Of a DNA stretch of 64,000 nt, positions 11,480-24,813 are shown in pieces. The DNA is taken from assembly GCF_037975245.1 (NCBI RefSeq), contig NC_092572.1:19528489-19592488 (forward strand), in the 5' to 3' direction. The stretch is from Apostichopus japonicus. Taxonomy: Eukaryota > Echinodermata > Holothuroidea > Aspidochirotida > Stichopodidae. How positions within the stretch are numbered: the first letter of the stretch is position 1; each line of letters begins with the position of its first letter. Below the pieces are notes generated by a model. It did not search any database. It was not told the origin of the DNA and saw only the letters and a list, made by a program, of their open reading frames with translations. A program made the translations under genes and the position numbers.

Positions 11480-12437
11480 TGTGTACCGTTCCGAACTCTA
11501 CATTTACCGTGATCGGCCTCGCTTACACACGTAAAACAAAAGTAATGAAGGCCAACCTTTTGCAAAGTGAGGAATGATTGGCGCAGACTTTAATTCTCAA
11601 AATATATTTATTACAAATAATCGAAGGTTAAAGCTTAGAAGCAAGGGTTGGGCTAGACACCGAAGTTTCTACCAAAAACAAAAACAGGGCATAAGATACA
11701 TTTGTTAAAATGTGACGAGTGCCCGAGCTTAATTTTCCAATTTATCTCTATTGTATCAGAGTTAAGTTGTGAATTCTTCCCGATTGAGCAACGTGACAAT
11801 TATCTGAACAATGTTGAAATGATATCGAATGTTCATTTTCGTGTTATTTTCAACGTATATCAGCAAAGTATTAAATTTTTAAATTCTTTCCAATTGATCA
11901 ATTTGATAGTTTCCTTAAAATATTGAAATGATAACATAAAACAATTTAATTGTAATTTCAACTATTTTATTTTATTCAAAATTTTAAAATGATGACGATT
12001 TTTCTGATACTTATTTCTTAAGTCACATCTGGTACATTTCAACAATTTTCAGCGGAATGTTACAATGTTGTCTTATATACAAGAGTTGGTAAATAACAAT
12101 TTTCTGAAAAATTATTACTAAGTTCTTTATTTCAACAAATTTTGGTGGAAATATTGATATAGCAAATTTCAAATGGAAATGGTTAGTTTATTAGTGTTTT
12201 ATCTTTATGTCTCTTCTACGCTTACTTATAATAAATGAAATGTTCTACTAATGGATTGTCTCGTTTATTTCTGTTTTCATTACATAGTAGAAAAGTTGCA
12301 CAAAATAAACAACTATAATATTAACAGCAATGCAAAATAAGGGAAGTAAAACTATAACAAAAAATGAGGTTCTTGTCGAGGAGTTTCACTTCCAAAAACA
12401 TTAAGTTGACAATAAAAAGTCAAATCAGGAATAGATA
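11480..12437. other. Mirrored AT-rich non-coding stretch, left arm
   Basis: No gene is supported. It is mirrored in about 31270-30320, with shared landmarks such as the block around 11525-11600 and the block around 12240-12360 upstream of GPCR-A. Confidence 0.6.
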
Positions 12438-12512
12438 AAATATTGGAAAAAGGAATTAAGGAGAAAGCAAACAAAGCAAAACAAAATTTAATAATACGAA
12501 TCCCGACTGCGA
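12437..12512 (+). pseudogene. GPCR-A pseudogene, 5' fragment, left arm
   Basis: The start of the receptor's N-terminal region (KGIKEK, then NLIIRIP) matches the right-arm copy at about 30305-30240. Homology ends abruptly at about 12512, so TM1 to extracellular loop 2 are missing from this arm and replaced by unrelated DNA up to 16290. Confidence 0.7.
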
Positions 12513-12718
12513 ACACCTCACCTACCCTCACAAACCATACCCAGACCAACCCACCCTCCACTAAATCTCACAGCCTCCCACATTCAAATTGTGTTTTGTC
12601 ATTGCTCGTTTTGCCAGTTGGAAAAAAAGTCAAATCACGACAAGTTGAAAGATATATTGCACTAGATCCACCCGCATATATACAAAAATATAATAAAACG
12701 AAATCTTAATAATAGAGG

Positions 12719-12810
12719 AAGTGTTGGTAGTGGTGTTAATGGTAGTTGTGGTGTGGCTGGTGGTGTTGTTTGTGGTGGTGGTATTGGTTGTAGTAGTAGC
12801 AATAACAATA
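12719..12810 (+). repeat. GTT/GGT trinucleotide-rich tract
   Basis: Degenerate GTN repeats occupy about 90 bases. They create artificial open frames on both strands encoding Val-rich and Thr-rich peptides, which should not be annotated as genes. Confidence 0.9.
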
Positions 12811-12885
12811 ATACTAGTAAATATAAAGTCTGAGTATTTAGGAGTATACATCGATGACAGATTGACCTTTTCTTGGCTAACAATT
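12811..12885 (+). mobile_element. Possible scrap of a non-LTR reverse transcriptase
   Basis: A short peptide EYLGVYIDDRLTFSW resembles the block after the RT core in LINE elements. The matching part is only about 15 residues and the following sequence does not continue the family. Weak call. Confidence 0.3.
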
Positions 12886-14642
12886 TATTTGGTGATTCCA
12901 ATAGCTTTCATTGTGCCTTCATACTTTATTCTATCCACTTTTATTGTTTTGTCACTTCCTCGTCTGATGGGGCAATATTTAAAGTTGGGGGTTAGTGAAA
13001 GAGAGTTTCGACAAGAAGATGGCAATGGGGAAGATATTCAAGTGCTCATTGCACATTGGTACCGCTTATTCAAACCTCCTTTAGCATACAGGGGCACAAA
13101 ATATTGTACTTACAATAAACGGCTCTTATAGTTATCCTTACATAACGCAGAACGTTAACTGTTAACAGAATACTCCAATGCGGCGTTTCAACTCAGCGCA
13201 CAACGCGGCGCTGAACTCAGCGTCCGATGCAAATACACTAAGAAACAATCGTTGGACTAAATGACTTTAATGTGGATCATTTAATCTTGCTTTCTGTTTG
13301 ATAGCTGAACTAGGACTTACGCACTAATGCTACTTATTACGGAATGACTGATATATATCCATTCACCGCAGAACACTGGTCCTTACAAACGTACCTACAG
13401 TTCCAAGCAGTTCAGAGCGCAACTAATTAACGTAAATAACGCGAATGTTAATAATCGGTTAATAACGTTCCTCCTAAATAATTGGGCGTTATCTCCCTCA
13501 GTGTAATAGCGCACTTTGTTAACAACTCATACGACTCACAATGTATTAAATAATATTCTGAGCACTTACGATACCTACGAACTGTTTGACACGGCGCCGT
13601 GGTATTAGAACATACCAACTTGGTTGATAGAAAATGATATGACAACGTACCGTTCGTAGACTTGTATCTCGTCTTGTATGAGATTTTGTCAAAGAGTGCC
13701 ACACTGCACGTTACAATCAGCTTATTTTATATTAGTCTGAACAATGTTTACGCGCGCGAGAAGTTACTAAATCAAAGAACACCGCCTCTGAGTTGCGGTC
13801 ACCAGTCTTTTTGGAGACCGGAAATCTCAACTCTTTGAACAAAGGCCAGGTGCACGATTGTTTGCGTCATAGAAGACAACTCAGCAGGATAACGGGGATT
13901 TCTCGGCAAAGAATTACAACATTACTTCAAGCTTAAACAGTTAGTTAAGGGTAAAGAATAGCTTACAAAGTTACAATAATACGCAAGTTCAGTTATAATA
14001 TATTTACCTGCAACTAGGGAGGTCTGCTGCAACTTTGCAACGCCTGGGAAGTGTCCTTTTTGGCAATATAGGAGGCATTTTAGCCAATGTAATTCTTCCT
14101 GCGGTACGCACGAATGGATACCAAGTGTGCAACACTGCATAGCATGGCCATGTATGTGACCATCAAATAAAAGTCAATATATATTCATATTCCAAAGACC
14201 TGTATTGGTGTTAATTGTGCAAAAGTGTAGTACGTTACACCTGTATGTTATCAAGTATCCTTGCAAACGCTATACCCTTGTTATGAATGGTACTTGATGT
14301 TCAACTAACTGCATGTGCAAGACATCAATATACCACTTTCATTATATGCATGTTTACCGAGTTAATGTGTAAACGCGACATACCGTACATATTATTGGAT
14401 ATGATGTACGCACAAAGGGTTTGTCCGGAGTCAAATGTATCCTTTTCACACATGTGTGTTTTCAAGTAACCTGTGTGGAAACTAATTATCGTACATGGCA
14501 TGTTATATATTATATGATACACAGGCCATGAATTTTATCCTTTACAATTAAACGAAGTCCAAGTACGTAACCATAGACAATTCATCAAGCCGCAGCGTGA
14601 ATGGCTAGTTTCAGTGTTTTAAATTCGTAGTCCTACCAAGCT
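12886..14642. other. Left-arm insertion, unassigned part
   Basis: Non-mirrored DNA between the broken halves of GPCR-A. No conserved coding region was recognised. It precedes the nested transposon cluster. Confidence 0.5.
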
Positions 14643-14954
14643 CAGGGGCGTATCCAGGGGGGGGGCGCAACAGGCGCGCCCCCCCTATTGGCCGTCACCA
14701 AAAAAAAAAGTTTAGCAAAAAAAAACAAATTTGATGACGACCTTTATGTGAGATGTCGGTGATAACTCAACCCCCCCCCCTCCCGTATGCTTTATTTTTT
14801 GTTTGCCAGAAAAAGGTTCTGGCGAAGTTCGGCGTCATAGTTTTAGAAACATAGATGGTAATTGTGTTTGTATTATCACTATTAACACTAAGTGACATGC
14901 CAGCCTTACTAAATTGTGCATTTTGTGTCCATTTTTACTGGAAATGTTGCTTAT

Positions 14955-16032
14955 CAGTGGCGGCGGAACCGGGGGGGGCTTGGGGGGCTCAGCCCCCCAA
15001 TGAAAAAATTGAGGGGCAAATGCATGATAAGCCCCCCAATATTTACCAAGGCTCCGTAACGTGCATCTGCCCATTTTTCAATGCATACTTGTCGATCTGT
15101 CCGATGCACACGTATACTATATAGGTGTAATAATTTTAGTAATTGCTGGGGGACCCTGGTCCCTCGGCCCGTCCTCTGGCTATAGACCACATTGTCACCC
15201 GAACCGCGTCTTCACGCCCCGTGAAAAGTGGAAGCAGTTAGTGTGAGTACCGGTAAGCGTAACACAACTTCGTCTTAGGCCAATGACTTGCCTCATTTCA
15301 GCCAGTTCTCCAACATCCCTTTACTTAGTGGCGGAGCGTCCATATATACAGTCAGGGGGCGGATCCCCCCCCCTCCTGACGGACTCAATTTGACTGCTGG
15401 CGCCCTTTTCAGCTTTTCACTATTTTTAACTTATTCGCGATTATTGACTATTTTATTGCGCTCTCATATACCTATTGACATTTGTCATATTCTGTTGGTG
15501 TAATTTTCCGACAAAATGGCGACGACACCTATTTGTTCTCCGTTTATCTGCAAATTAGCAAGGCCCGGAAAGGGTCATTTCCTGCAATCTAGGGAGTAAC
15601 TTTACTCAAAAATTTTCTGTACGCTCCGCGCCAACCTGTGGTGGCGCTCCGCTTAGATAGTGTCGAAAGCGCCCCTACAGACCATTCTTGCCCCCACCCC
15701 CGACCAATACCCCTAGCTCCGCCACTGCCCTTACTACACTCAAAAACGTCTTTGCGAGTACACTACGGGTAATAGCTACTCTCTTAAAACACCATACAAA
15801 TTACAATGTTTTTACAGACTTTTACGTGCAATCTGAGAAATTGCAGGCTTGAGACCCATATTTTAGGGCTAGGTATTCGCAGCATAAAACACTCGGAAGT
15901 GCCGATTCCGGCCATCTGGGGTTTGAAAAAATTTTCTTGTACGCTCCGCGCCAACCGATGGTGGCTCTCCGCTTAGATAGTCTCCACACATTAGCCCCCC
16001 CCCCCAATAATTTTTCCGTTCCGCCGCGCCTG
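14955..16032. mobile_element. hAT-like non-autonomous transposon nested in the outer element
   Basis: It begins CAGTGGCGGCGGAACCGG and ends with the near-complement CCGTTCCGCCGCGCCTG. It is flanked by a perfect 8-bp duplication TTGCTTAT at 14947-14954 and 16033-16040. Terminal CAG and 8-bp duplication are the hAT signature. It contains no transposase and hosts a third element. A module of about 55 bases beginning TTTTCTTGTACGCTCCGCG lies near its right end (15930-15985). Confidence 0.88.
15326..15727. mobile_element. Innermost hAT-like MITE
   Basis: The ends are TAGTGGCGGAG and CTCCGCCACTG (complementary for ten bases), about 400 bp apart. The flanks read CCCTTTACT on the left and CCCTTACT on the right, an 8-bp duplication with a one-T difference. 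It carries the same GTACGCTCCGCGCCAACC module near its right end as the middle element, so the families are related. Confidence 0.78.
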
Positions 16033-16290
16033 TTGCTTATAATTAAGGACAAAAAATGGATCACATATGGCACCATTTCGCATTTCAGCCCTTCTTCGAA
16101 AGCAAAAATTGTCCACCCCTCACCTTAGACCCATTTCCCAGGACAGCGATCATTCATGCCTGACGCCCCCCCCCCTATTGGAAAATCCTGGATACGCCCC
16201 TGAAGCTCCTTCCTACCAAGCTCCTCCAAGCATATCAATGAGCAAATTGTTTCGATTATTAAGAGCTCTATATCTCAATCATAAATCAAT

Positions 16291-17160
16291 TTAACTCGGA
16301 ACATCCAAGAGCGTTCTACAGTGAAATGTTACGTAGTATACTGATACAGTTTCCCTGCTTGTTGGTCTGTCTCGCGTGTTACTATCTCATTTATAGGTTT
16401 CTACAGAGGAAGGGGATACTTCAGGAACTACGTAGGGATAGTTATCAGGCATCTTCAGGTGATGAGAGAAAACAGATTTCTCGGCAAATCATGGTGGTTA
16501 AAATTACCAAAAATCTCTTTCTAGTGGTTTGTGCTTATGTTGTGTGCATCATGTGAAGATGCTTGAGCAATGTACTCAGCTGGTAATCGGTGTTCACTTA
16601 AATTCGTTAGAGTGCTTGTATCATGAGAAGGTCTGCAATAAGGTGAAGCAAATCATGCAAGACCATACACACCCTTTGTTTTAGCACTACATTTAGAACC
16701 GCTCTGAACTGCGTTTATGCCCACCACGTACACTTAGGTCCCGCTACAGATACTCATTTGTGCCTAATTATATCCATACATTGAATTCACAAGTGAGAAG
16801 ATGAGTTTCTTATTTTCAGGATTTGCTGTATATATATTTGTATTACTGTATGTGTATCGCAGTCTATTGATACTTGAACCATTGCTTTTGCTTTTTCTTC
16901 CGTTGACGACCTGTGTAAGCCGAATTTCCGATTGTGGACATTAAATTTATGTCAATATAACTCAATTCAATCATGCCCTTTTCAGTAGCTTGGGTCATTC
17001 CTGAGAGTTACGTTGTGATACATTGGTTTACAGGTCTAGTTACTTTTAATAGCTGCGTTAATCCATTAATCTACTAAATATTTTCATGCAAATGTAAGCA
17101 AATACAAGAACCGACAACCTACATCCAAGCCATCACCGTACATAGCGAAAGTTGAAGCGT
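16291..17160 (+). pseudogene. GPCR-A pseudogene, 3' fragments, left arm
   Basis: 16291-16553 encodes extracellular loop 2 through the start of TM6, with MLRSILIQFPCLLVC, then KNLFLVVCAYVVC. 16976-17160 resumes with AWVIPESYVVIHWFTGLV and NSCVNPLIY, then breaks with TAA after the NPxxY motif. The two pieces are separated by a 422-bp insertion that has a 6-bp direct repeat at its ends. Clearly non-functional. Confidence 0.85.
16554..16975. mobile_element. 422-bp insertion inside TM6 of left GPCR-A
   Basis: ATCATG occurs at 16548-16553 and again at 16970-16975, while the right-arm gene has it once (CATCATGCC). This is a clean insertion with a likely 6-bp target duplication. No terminal inverted repeat, tRNA-like box or coding capacity was recognised. 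The family is unknown. Confidence 0.65.
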
Positions 17161-17530
17161 CTGAATTTTTCTTTGCATTTATCACTTTTATCTCGTGGTA
17201 ACATATATTACCTTTAACGGAGATAACATACAATGAATCCGTCTCCAAAATCACTGCAGGAACCATTTTAATGACACAAAATAAGATTTAATTAAGTTTT
17301 ATGTGACACAAACCTTAATAAAATTAATTTGAAAATGAAGATGAATAACTTGATAAAATAGGGTACAGCCAAACTGTTATACCTTAGTTAACTGGATGGG
17401 TTTCTAATAGATGGCGCTATACAATGATAAGTGATTAAAATCCCCACTTGAAACTCTAACTGTCATGAGCTTGTAGCTTCAAGTCTGGATCGCGCTGTAT
17501 CTGTTTGTATATGTGACATATGTGAAATAT
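17161..17530. other. Innermost mirrored sequence of the left arm
   Basis: The 3' flank of GPCR-A is mirrored to about 29330-28955, including the blocks GATAAGTGATTAAAATCCCC and TCTGGATCGCGCT with small differences. Homology fades near 17530, which marks the inner breakpoint of the duplication. Confidence 0.7.
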
Positions 17531-20500
17531 CTTTCAAATCATATAAGCTTAGCTTGCCATTATACTTTACCTGCTAATGATCTTAAATTGTTGAGCATAT
17601 TGTACTGTATTCAAGCTATCCATGTTGTGTTGCTTGTCCTTACTAGCTCTGTCTGCGTGTTACTCGATTTAAATTTTAAAAAGTCTCTTTAGAACGTGAC
17701 TCTCCTTATAGTTAGTTATGCAAAAAAATATGTGTATCATGTCCAGTAATAGCCATCTATTTGCTGATCTAAATCTTGCATGAAATTGATGCAGTTTTTC
17801 ATGGTTGAGCAGTTTGTCTTTTTAGAATATGCGAGGTCAATTTTGAGGTTATTTAAAGTTAAATAGTTGTCCATTTAGATCGTATCATATGTCGCAAAGG
17901 AGAGTTTCTACACAAACTTCTTTAATCAAGTTTTTCTTTTGAGAGCTCAAGTAGTTGTCCCTAATTATTGCTACTCGTTTGACTGGTAAATTGCGCATCA
18001 CAGGGCAGAAACATACAAAGGGCATGTATGACACATTTCCATCAGCAATACATCTATAGTGTAATACACATGGAGTCATTAGGTAACTGTTAATTGCTGT
18101 GAAATGCTGTCTCCATCTCAAGATGGTATCATGCTGTAAGAATTGTTTGTATTTAACACCGTTTATTTTGTTCTATATCATGAGATGATTTTGATATGAC
18201 TGAGATTAATTTTGCATTTAGAGATTACCAAAGCTAAAAGTCTTTCTAGCATCTGACATTAATTAATCGAATCATTCATCAATGCTATACAGTTCAAGTT
18301 CTGTGGGGTGCAAAAAACAAATAAGATGGTATAGGTAAATAGACTGGTGTTGTTTATATTGAAAGGATAGGGGAGGGAGCGCTGAGAACGAGGCGTTAAA
18401 AAGACGGAAGGCCTCGTCTGCAATTAAGTCAGAGACCACGTTGGCAAAGATGTTCTTGGCTTGTGCCCCTAACCGAAATTACCCTCGCTGGGCGTATGAA
18501 TCTTACTGGAAACCCAAATTGCTCAACAATTTCATAGAATATGCCTATTTTGAGTAGGTAAAGTTGAAGAAGGTAAGGGAAGAGCTTTTCAGGATTTTAA
18601 GGATTAAGGAATTGAGCAAAGAACAATACTTTGGCCTAGCGTTGTGTGGCGAACTAGTAACTATGGGAAAAGGCTGCATAAGGAACTACCAAGCCTTGGG
18701 CTTTTGTTGCACAGCCTCATGAAATTCAATGTGAATTTCTTCCACCAGACGGCAGCCAGAATTCATGAATATGGATGACATAAACTTCAGTACACTAACA
18801 AATGTGTAGTGAGTTCATAAAATACAATGCTTATGAAAAACATTAATTCATACGTTTTAGGCATTTAAACAAAAATATATGAAATAAAATACAAAGTGAG
18901 TTGTGACTGTGTCTATATAATTCATACCTAAATTGGCTGAATTACCAAATGACGGACTTGACCATATACGTTTGATATATCAATATATTGGGTATACCCA
19001 ATGTTGTCATCACTTCAGTCAATTTTTTCACTCATTCGCGTTTGTAGTTTTGTGACACGAGTCAGTGTGTATCACACTTATATTCACTATTAGTTTCTTG
19101 AGCGGTAAAAAATGTCAACTCGCGACTTCGGTTACAATATTTGCAAATACTTTACTCCAGTTAGTACAAGACTGGTGCATCTGTAAAATTTTGAAATATA
19201 CTGGTTTGTTACGGTGAAAAAAAACATCAGGTTACTGCACTACCATAGGCTTAACTTTTGATATTCGATACAGCATAAAGCATGCGCAGCTTTCCTAATG
19301 AGTGAATCAAAATACGAAACCAGGGCACTCGAACAGTTCGGACTTCAACTGCTCACCATGTAGGCCTAAAACTAGTCAAACCAGGGAGCCACTAGAGTAA
19401 CAGCTCCCTAGTCAAACTAAAAGCCTTCGCATGAGGCAAAACTCGACCGTAACCTATATTGTACAGCCCACTAGTCGTGAAATGTTCTGAACGTATTAAC
19501 AAACCACAGAGTTTTGTATCACAGAACACACACGAAAACGCGGTGTAATAATTTCCGCATACTACTGATACTGCCACAGACAAGAACTATACAGGAATTT
19601 CGTCAAGGCAACCGCTCCAACCAAACCCGTATATTACTTACTAGCCGTAAATACGGGATTGGTAAGAAATTAACGTAACAACAGCGACAAACCAGTGGAG
19701 GACAGTAATCGTTGTTATAGTTGTTGTTATTTTTAATCGGGTGGTGTGAAGGACAGAATCTATGAGTTAGCCCACCTTTAACGACTGCAGAGAAAGAAGA
19801 AACCCCAAACTTAACGGTTCAATGCGCTTTGTAGTGGATTTCTGCAAATACATGAATAAAGGAGGGCCCTTTCCCATGTTCAGTAGGCCTACGAGAATCA
19901 GTTATGCATGCCATAAATTCACTAAACCTGATTAACTCTATGCACACTCATAACGGGTGTGTTTATGACTCTCAGTGAGGACCCGATTTTTTTTTCATTG
20001 TTTAGATCCAGGTGCCATGAATCGTACCATACCCTTAGCAATATAATTCTTCTGAGGACGTCGTGGTTCTTTCCAAAGACTTTTGCGGACTTGAAATTCA
20101 TTTGTTCAAGTCCAGAGTTTAGATCAAAGCTAGTTGCACACACTCATACACATACAATGCCATTGGAGAAGCTAAATCCAATCATCTTAAATAGTTTGTA
20201 CATTAAATCAATTCTTTTTAACTGATTACTACTCATTACAATTATTTCGAACGTCCTTTGAAATAATCACATGCAACAAGAAATTTTGTGCCATGAAAAT
20301 TTACAATGTAGAGAACAATTTGTTGGGAATACCCCGTTCCTAGTCATCACTGACATAGGCTTTAAACTAATAAGACTTTCTTTCCTCAAACTTGTTATTT
20401 TGATTCTTTGTTCCGATGGGGTGAGTTTTCGTTATGTCATATAATTAAGGATGCACTGACATAGCAAGATGCATGGAAGAGTATGCCTATCATTAATAAT

Positions 20501-21490
20501 CTGCATAAATCAACAGTCTGCTATGCGCATGACCATATTCTGAGAAGACCTGCAACCGGTACAATACATAAAGGTGTAGAATTTGTGAGTAGAGACACAA
20601 AGATCGTCATCACTTTCAGCTCGTCTGTCTTTTTTAAGCTAACGAAGAACGAATCAAGGATCCCTAGCTCACGCCCAAACATCATACAAGTGAATTATAT
20701 TGACTTCCAATGTAAGTGTTCCACTTTCTGTTTTTATTGCAACATTATACAGTTATATCGTATGATATATGTCAATGGCTATAGTTTAGACGGTAGCTTA
20801 ATGGGTTAATTCCGGTAGCAGGTAATGTGGCCTTTGTTCTGAAAAGAAATGTTTGTTTATTCTTAGTTGAGACCACCATCTTAATATCCTGTTCCTAACT
20901 CTAGATAATGGTGTTTCAATGTATACTCTTCACCGTATAAATTGATCCTTCTCAAGGAAGTGTATCATCTCAGACATCATCTCAGAGAGTTGTTAACAAC
21001 TCCCTGATCATAATTAGTAATATGCATGTGTTATCACGACGGCAGATGATCTTGAAACGCTGTAATTTCCTCATATAGCCTAGCTGTTAGCTAAAATATA
21101 TATCAATGGTTCATTAATTTTCTACTTAATTATTAGAATATTGTTTCCATCTGTCGATAAATGATTTATACACTGTGGAGAAGAAACAACATATAGCAAT
21201 ATTTCTGGAAATCGTCTTGTGAGTTTTTTGTTGTTGAGACTTTCAATATAGAATTTTAGAAGCAGTTGGACTACCTTATCTCCTCAACGGCAGTATAGAG
21301 TCGTGGCTAAGTGTATTCATGGTTGGCTATTTTCCTTTGACAGTTTTGCAATAAAATGTCTTACCGTAAAACTGAAGGTATTTGGTCGAACAGAGTATCG
21401 AATCATACTGTACTGATACTGTGACTATTTGTATAGTATTATCGTAATGATGCAAGCCTGTGTGCATTCCTTCTCCAGGTACTAACTACT
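17531..21490. other. Unique central segment, no gene seen
   Basis: No open frame above about 110 codons and no recognised domain. A GC-richer block at 18365-18780 stands out from its AT-rich surroundings but has no reading frame longer than a few dozen codons. Confidence 0.5.
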
Positions 21491-21492
21491 AT

Positions 21493-22115
21493 TATGTGAT
21501 AGGGACATAGCATGCACACTAAGAAAATTGTTTGTACCGGTTAAGTAAAATTTTACTTCATTTTTCTGTCAAATAAGAACACTAGAACATCCGCAAAATT
21601 TACTTAACTGCTGTTTTGTAAAGTTTTACATACTCAGCATGTAACGTAACTACAAACAATATTATGTAACATTTTGCCAGCGATTTCTACATAGCATACG
21701 TTCAGTAGGCGTTTATACATGTTTTAGGTAAATTATTAAAAGCAGCTTGATGCACTTTTTGTTATTTAATCGATCACAACAGAAAGGTCCATTTGAGAGA
21801 CAACAAAAACGAATGACAAAACAAATAATTCACAATATTTGATGAATTCAACTTTTATTGCAACACTTACACTCAGATTTTTTACACAGGTTAAGTAACA
21901 CTTTACTTGATTTTCATGTAAAATAAGAACACTGAAACATTTAAGTAAAATTTACTTCACTACTGTTTTGTAAAGTTTTACATGTTCAGCATGTAACTCA
22001 ACTAAAAATGATTTATGTATAATGTTGCCAGCGATTTCTACGTAGCACCCGTTCAGTAAGCGTTTTACACATGTTTTAGGTTAATTATTAAAAGCAGGTT
22101 AATTATTAAAAGTAA
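21493..22115 (+). repeat. Dispersed repeat D1, copy 1 (internally dimeric)
   Basis: The block starts with TATGTGATAGGGACATAGC and recurs in reverse orientation ending at about 62539. Inside this copy, a unit beginning GGTTAAGTAA occurs twice (about 21540-21780 and 21893-22090), so it is a head-to-tail dimer. There is no coding capacity. It is probably a non-autonomous transposable element of unassigned class. Confidence 0.8.
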
Positions 22116-22724
22116 AGTTTTGAATACCTCTCAAATAGTACTTGATTATAGAAACTGCTATTGTCTGGACTATATGTCTTTTGTATTGTGTATAAAATAT
22201 TGTAAGAAATATGGTTATGGCATATATGCATTCACAGAAGTATAGATCCTTGTAAGAATCGCTGATAAAGCATGTCAAAATAGCGAACATGCAATCAACC
22301 ATATCTCAAGTAAGGGCCAAGATATTGACATTGGGTGTTAAACTAATCGTGTGGAATATTGTTTTATGACCAAGGTCACATTGTTTGCCACGGGAATATG
22401 CTTGGAGTTAGTGTTTTGACTCCCTGACAGAATGTCGCGTGCACGTGCCCTCCCAAAAATGTGTGCCTCACCCAAGTGCTTCCCAAATGCTAGTTGTAGT
22501 GTTAAACAAGTACTCAAGCAAAAACGTGTTTAACAAATGACAAAACCTATTATGTTCATCAGTTAATTGCAAATAGCATCTTATGATTCTTTTAAAAACA
22601 TTATCAAAGCCAAAAGGTCAATTACCATTGTTTGTATAACTTTTTCTCCGCCTCAATTATTTGTTTGCTGGTTGAAGTTGCAGCACACCTCTCCCCAAAT
22701 ACATTGGCAGGATTGTAGATTTAG

Positions 22725-23010
22725 ATACATACTAGATGTGCTAGTGTGTAGTAGAAAACACAAAACTTTGACGAGTCATGAATACTACATGTACCGGTGT
22801 GTAAAGAACCCGAAAATTTACTAGTGATACATACTAGATGTACCAGTGTGTAGTAAAGAACACGAAACTTGACTAGTGATACTTAATGTACTATAGTGTG
22901 TAATAGAGAACAGGAAACTTGACAAGTGATAAATATTAGATATATTAGTGTGTATTAAATATCACTAAACTTAAAGATTGATAAATTCTACATGTGTAAG
23001 TGTGTATATA
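22725..23010 (+). repeat. Degenerate minisatellite, period about 55-60 bp
   Basis: Four to five diverged copies carry the motif series ATACTAGATGT, TAGTGTGTAGTA, GAACACGAAACTTGACTAGTG. Successive copies drift progressively towards the 3' side. Confidence 0.8.
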
Positions 23011-23214
23011 TTACAAAATGTCAAACAATTAAATCATTTTGTTTAAAAAAAAATTCCATTAACTGTCGTAAATAATTCGAATTATACCGGGAGTCTGAAT
23101 GACTAGTTTTATGTGTGCAATGAAGTGCTAGAGGTCATAGGTATAACCTTTTAAGATGCTAGGAAGTCCAATAATGGTAATTTGCTTCAAAAATTTATCA
23201 AGAAAATATTAAAC

Positions 23215-23350
23215 TCATATTCACCTACCGAGATATGTTATTGTGTAAAATTAAGTTGGCCTGACGTTTCGATTCTAGCAGGATTTTCTTCAGAGGCTAA
23301 ATGACAAGTAACAGTAACAGAAGGGACAAAAACACGCGTGTAGTTTTTTT
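23215..23350 (-). mobile_element. Penelope-like terminus remnant, centre
   Basis: On the minus strand it contains GCCTCTGAAGAA, an imperfect hairpin, and ATCGAAACGTC, followed by AGGCCAACTT. The same arrangement occurs on the plus strand at 34740-34870. This CTGAAGA-hairpin-GAAA arrangement is also found at the end of the full element at 24681-27954. No RT remains. Confidence 0.55.

Positions 23351-24807
<1,457 letters not shown>

Positions 24808-24813
<6 letters not shown>

Larger units (their letters stand above)
9983..11480. mobile_element. Left-arm-specific insertion, probable LTR element remnant
   Basis: Homology with the right arm stops at about 9982 inside GPCR-B and resumes near 11500. 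The inserted DNA is extremely AT-rich, contains a tandemly duplicated segment and a (TA)n tract, and ends with an LTR-like unit. No coding region of a retroelement is visible in it, so it would be a non-autonomous or deleted copy. The right arm has about 870 bases of different sequence at this position, so one arm was also rearranged. Confidence 0.55.
14643..16202. mobile_element. Outer DNA transposon (16-bp TIR, 5-bp target duplication)
   Basis: The termini are perfect inverted repeats: CAGGGGCGTATCCAGG at 14643-14658 and its complement at 16187-16202. The flanks carry AAGCT on both sides (14638-14642 and 16203-16207). A longer TCCTACCAAGCT also occurs just outside each end. No transposase is present, so the element is non-autonomous. 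A relative with the same TIRs lies at 53378-55318, also with a 5-bp duplication. Termini starting CAGGGGCG are hAT-like, but hAT usually duplicates 8 bp, so superfamily is open. Two more elements are nested inside. Confidence 0.85.
1..17530. repeat. Left arm of giant inverted duplication
   Basis: The sequence is mirrored, gene by gene and intron by intron, in the segment from about 46765 down to 28955. Anchor pairs read directly are exon 46-100 with 46663-46720, ZU5 exon 546-863 with 45892-46209, Death exon 7010-7258 with 35475-35723, GPCR-B 9500-9980 with 32640-32165, and the last recognisable match near 17400-17530 with 29080-28955. The outer end is not seen because the window starts inside the arm. 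Predicted proteins differ by roughly 10 to 20 percent between arms, so this is a paralogous duplication rather than two ordinary alleles. Both arms carry private insertions. Confidence 0.93.

Noticed and set aside
12630-12901. Val-rich, Thr-rich and Leu/Pro-rich open frames
   Set aside because: Artefacts of the GTN trinucleotide tract; frames exist on both strands only because the repeat lacks stops.
18365-18780. GC-richer block as a possible gene fragment
   Set aside because: Stops in all frames and no recognisable motif.
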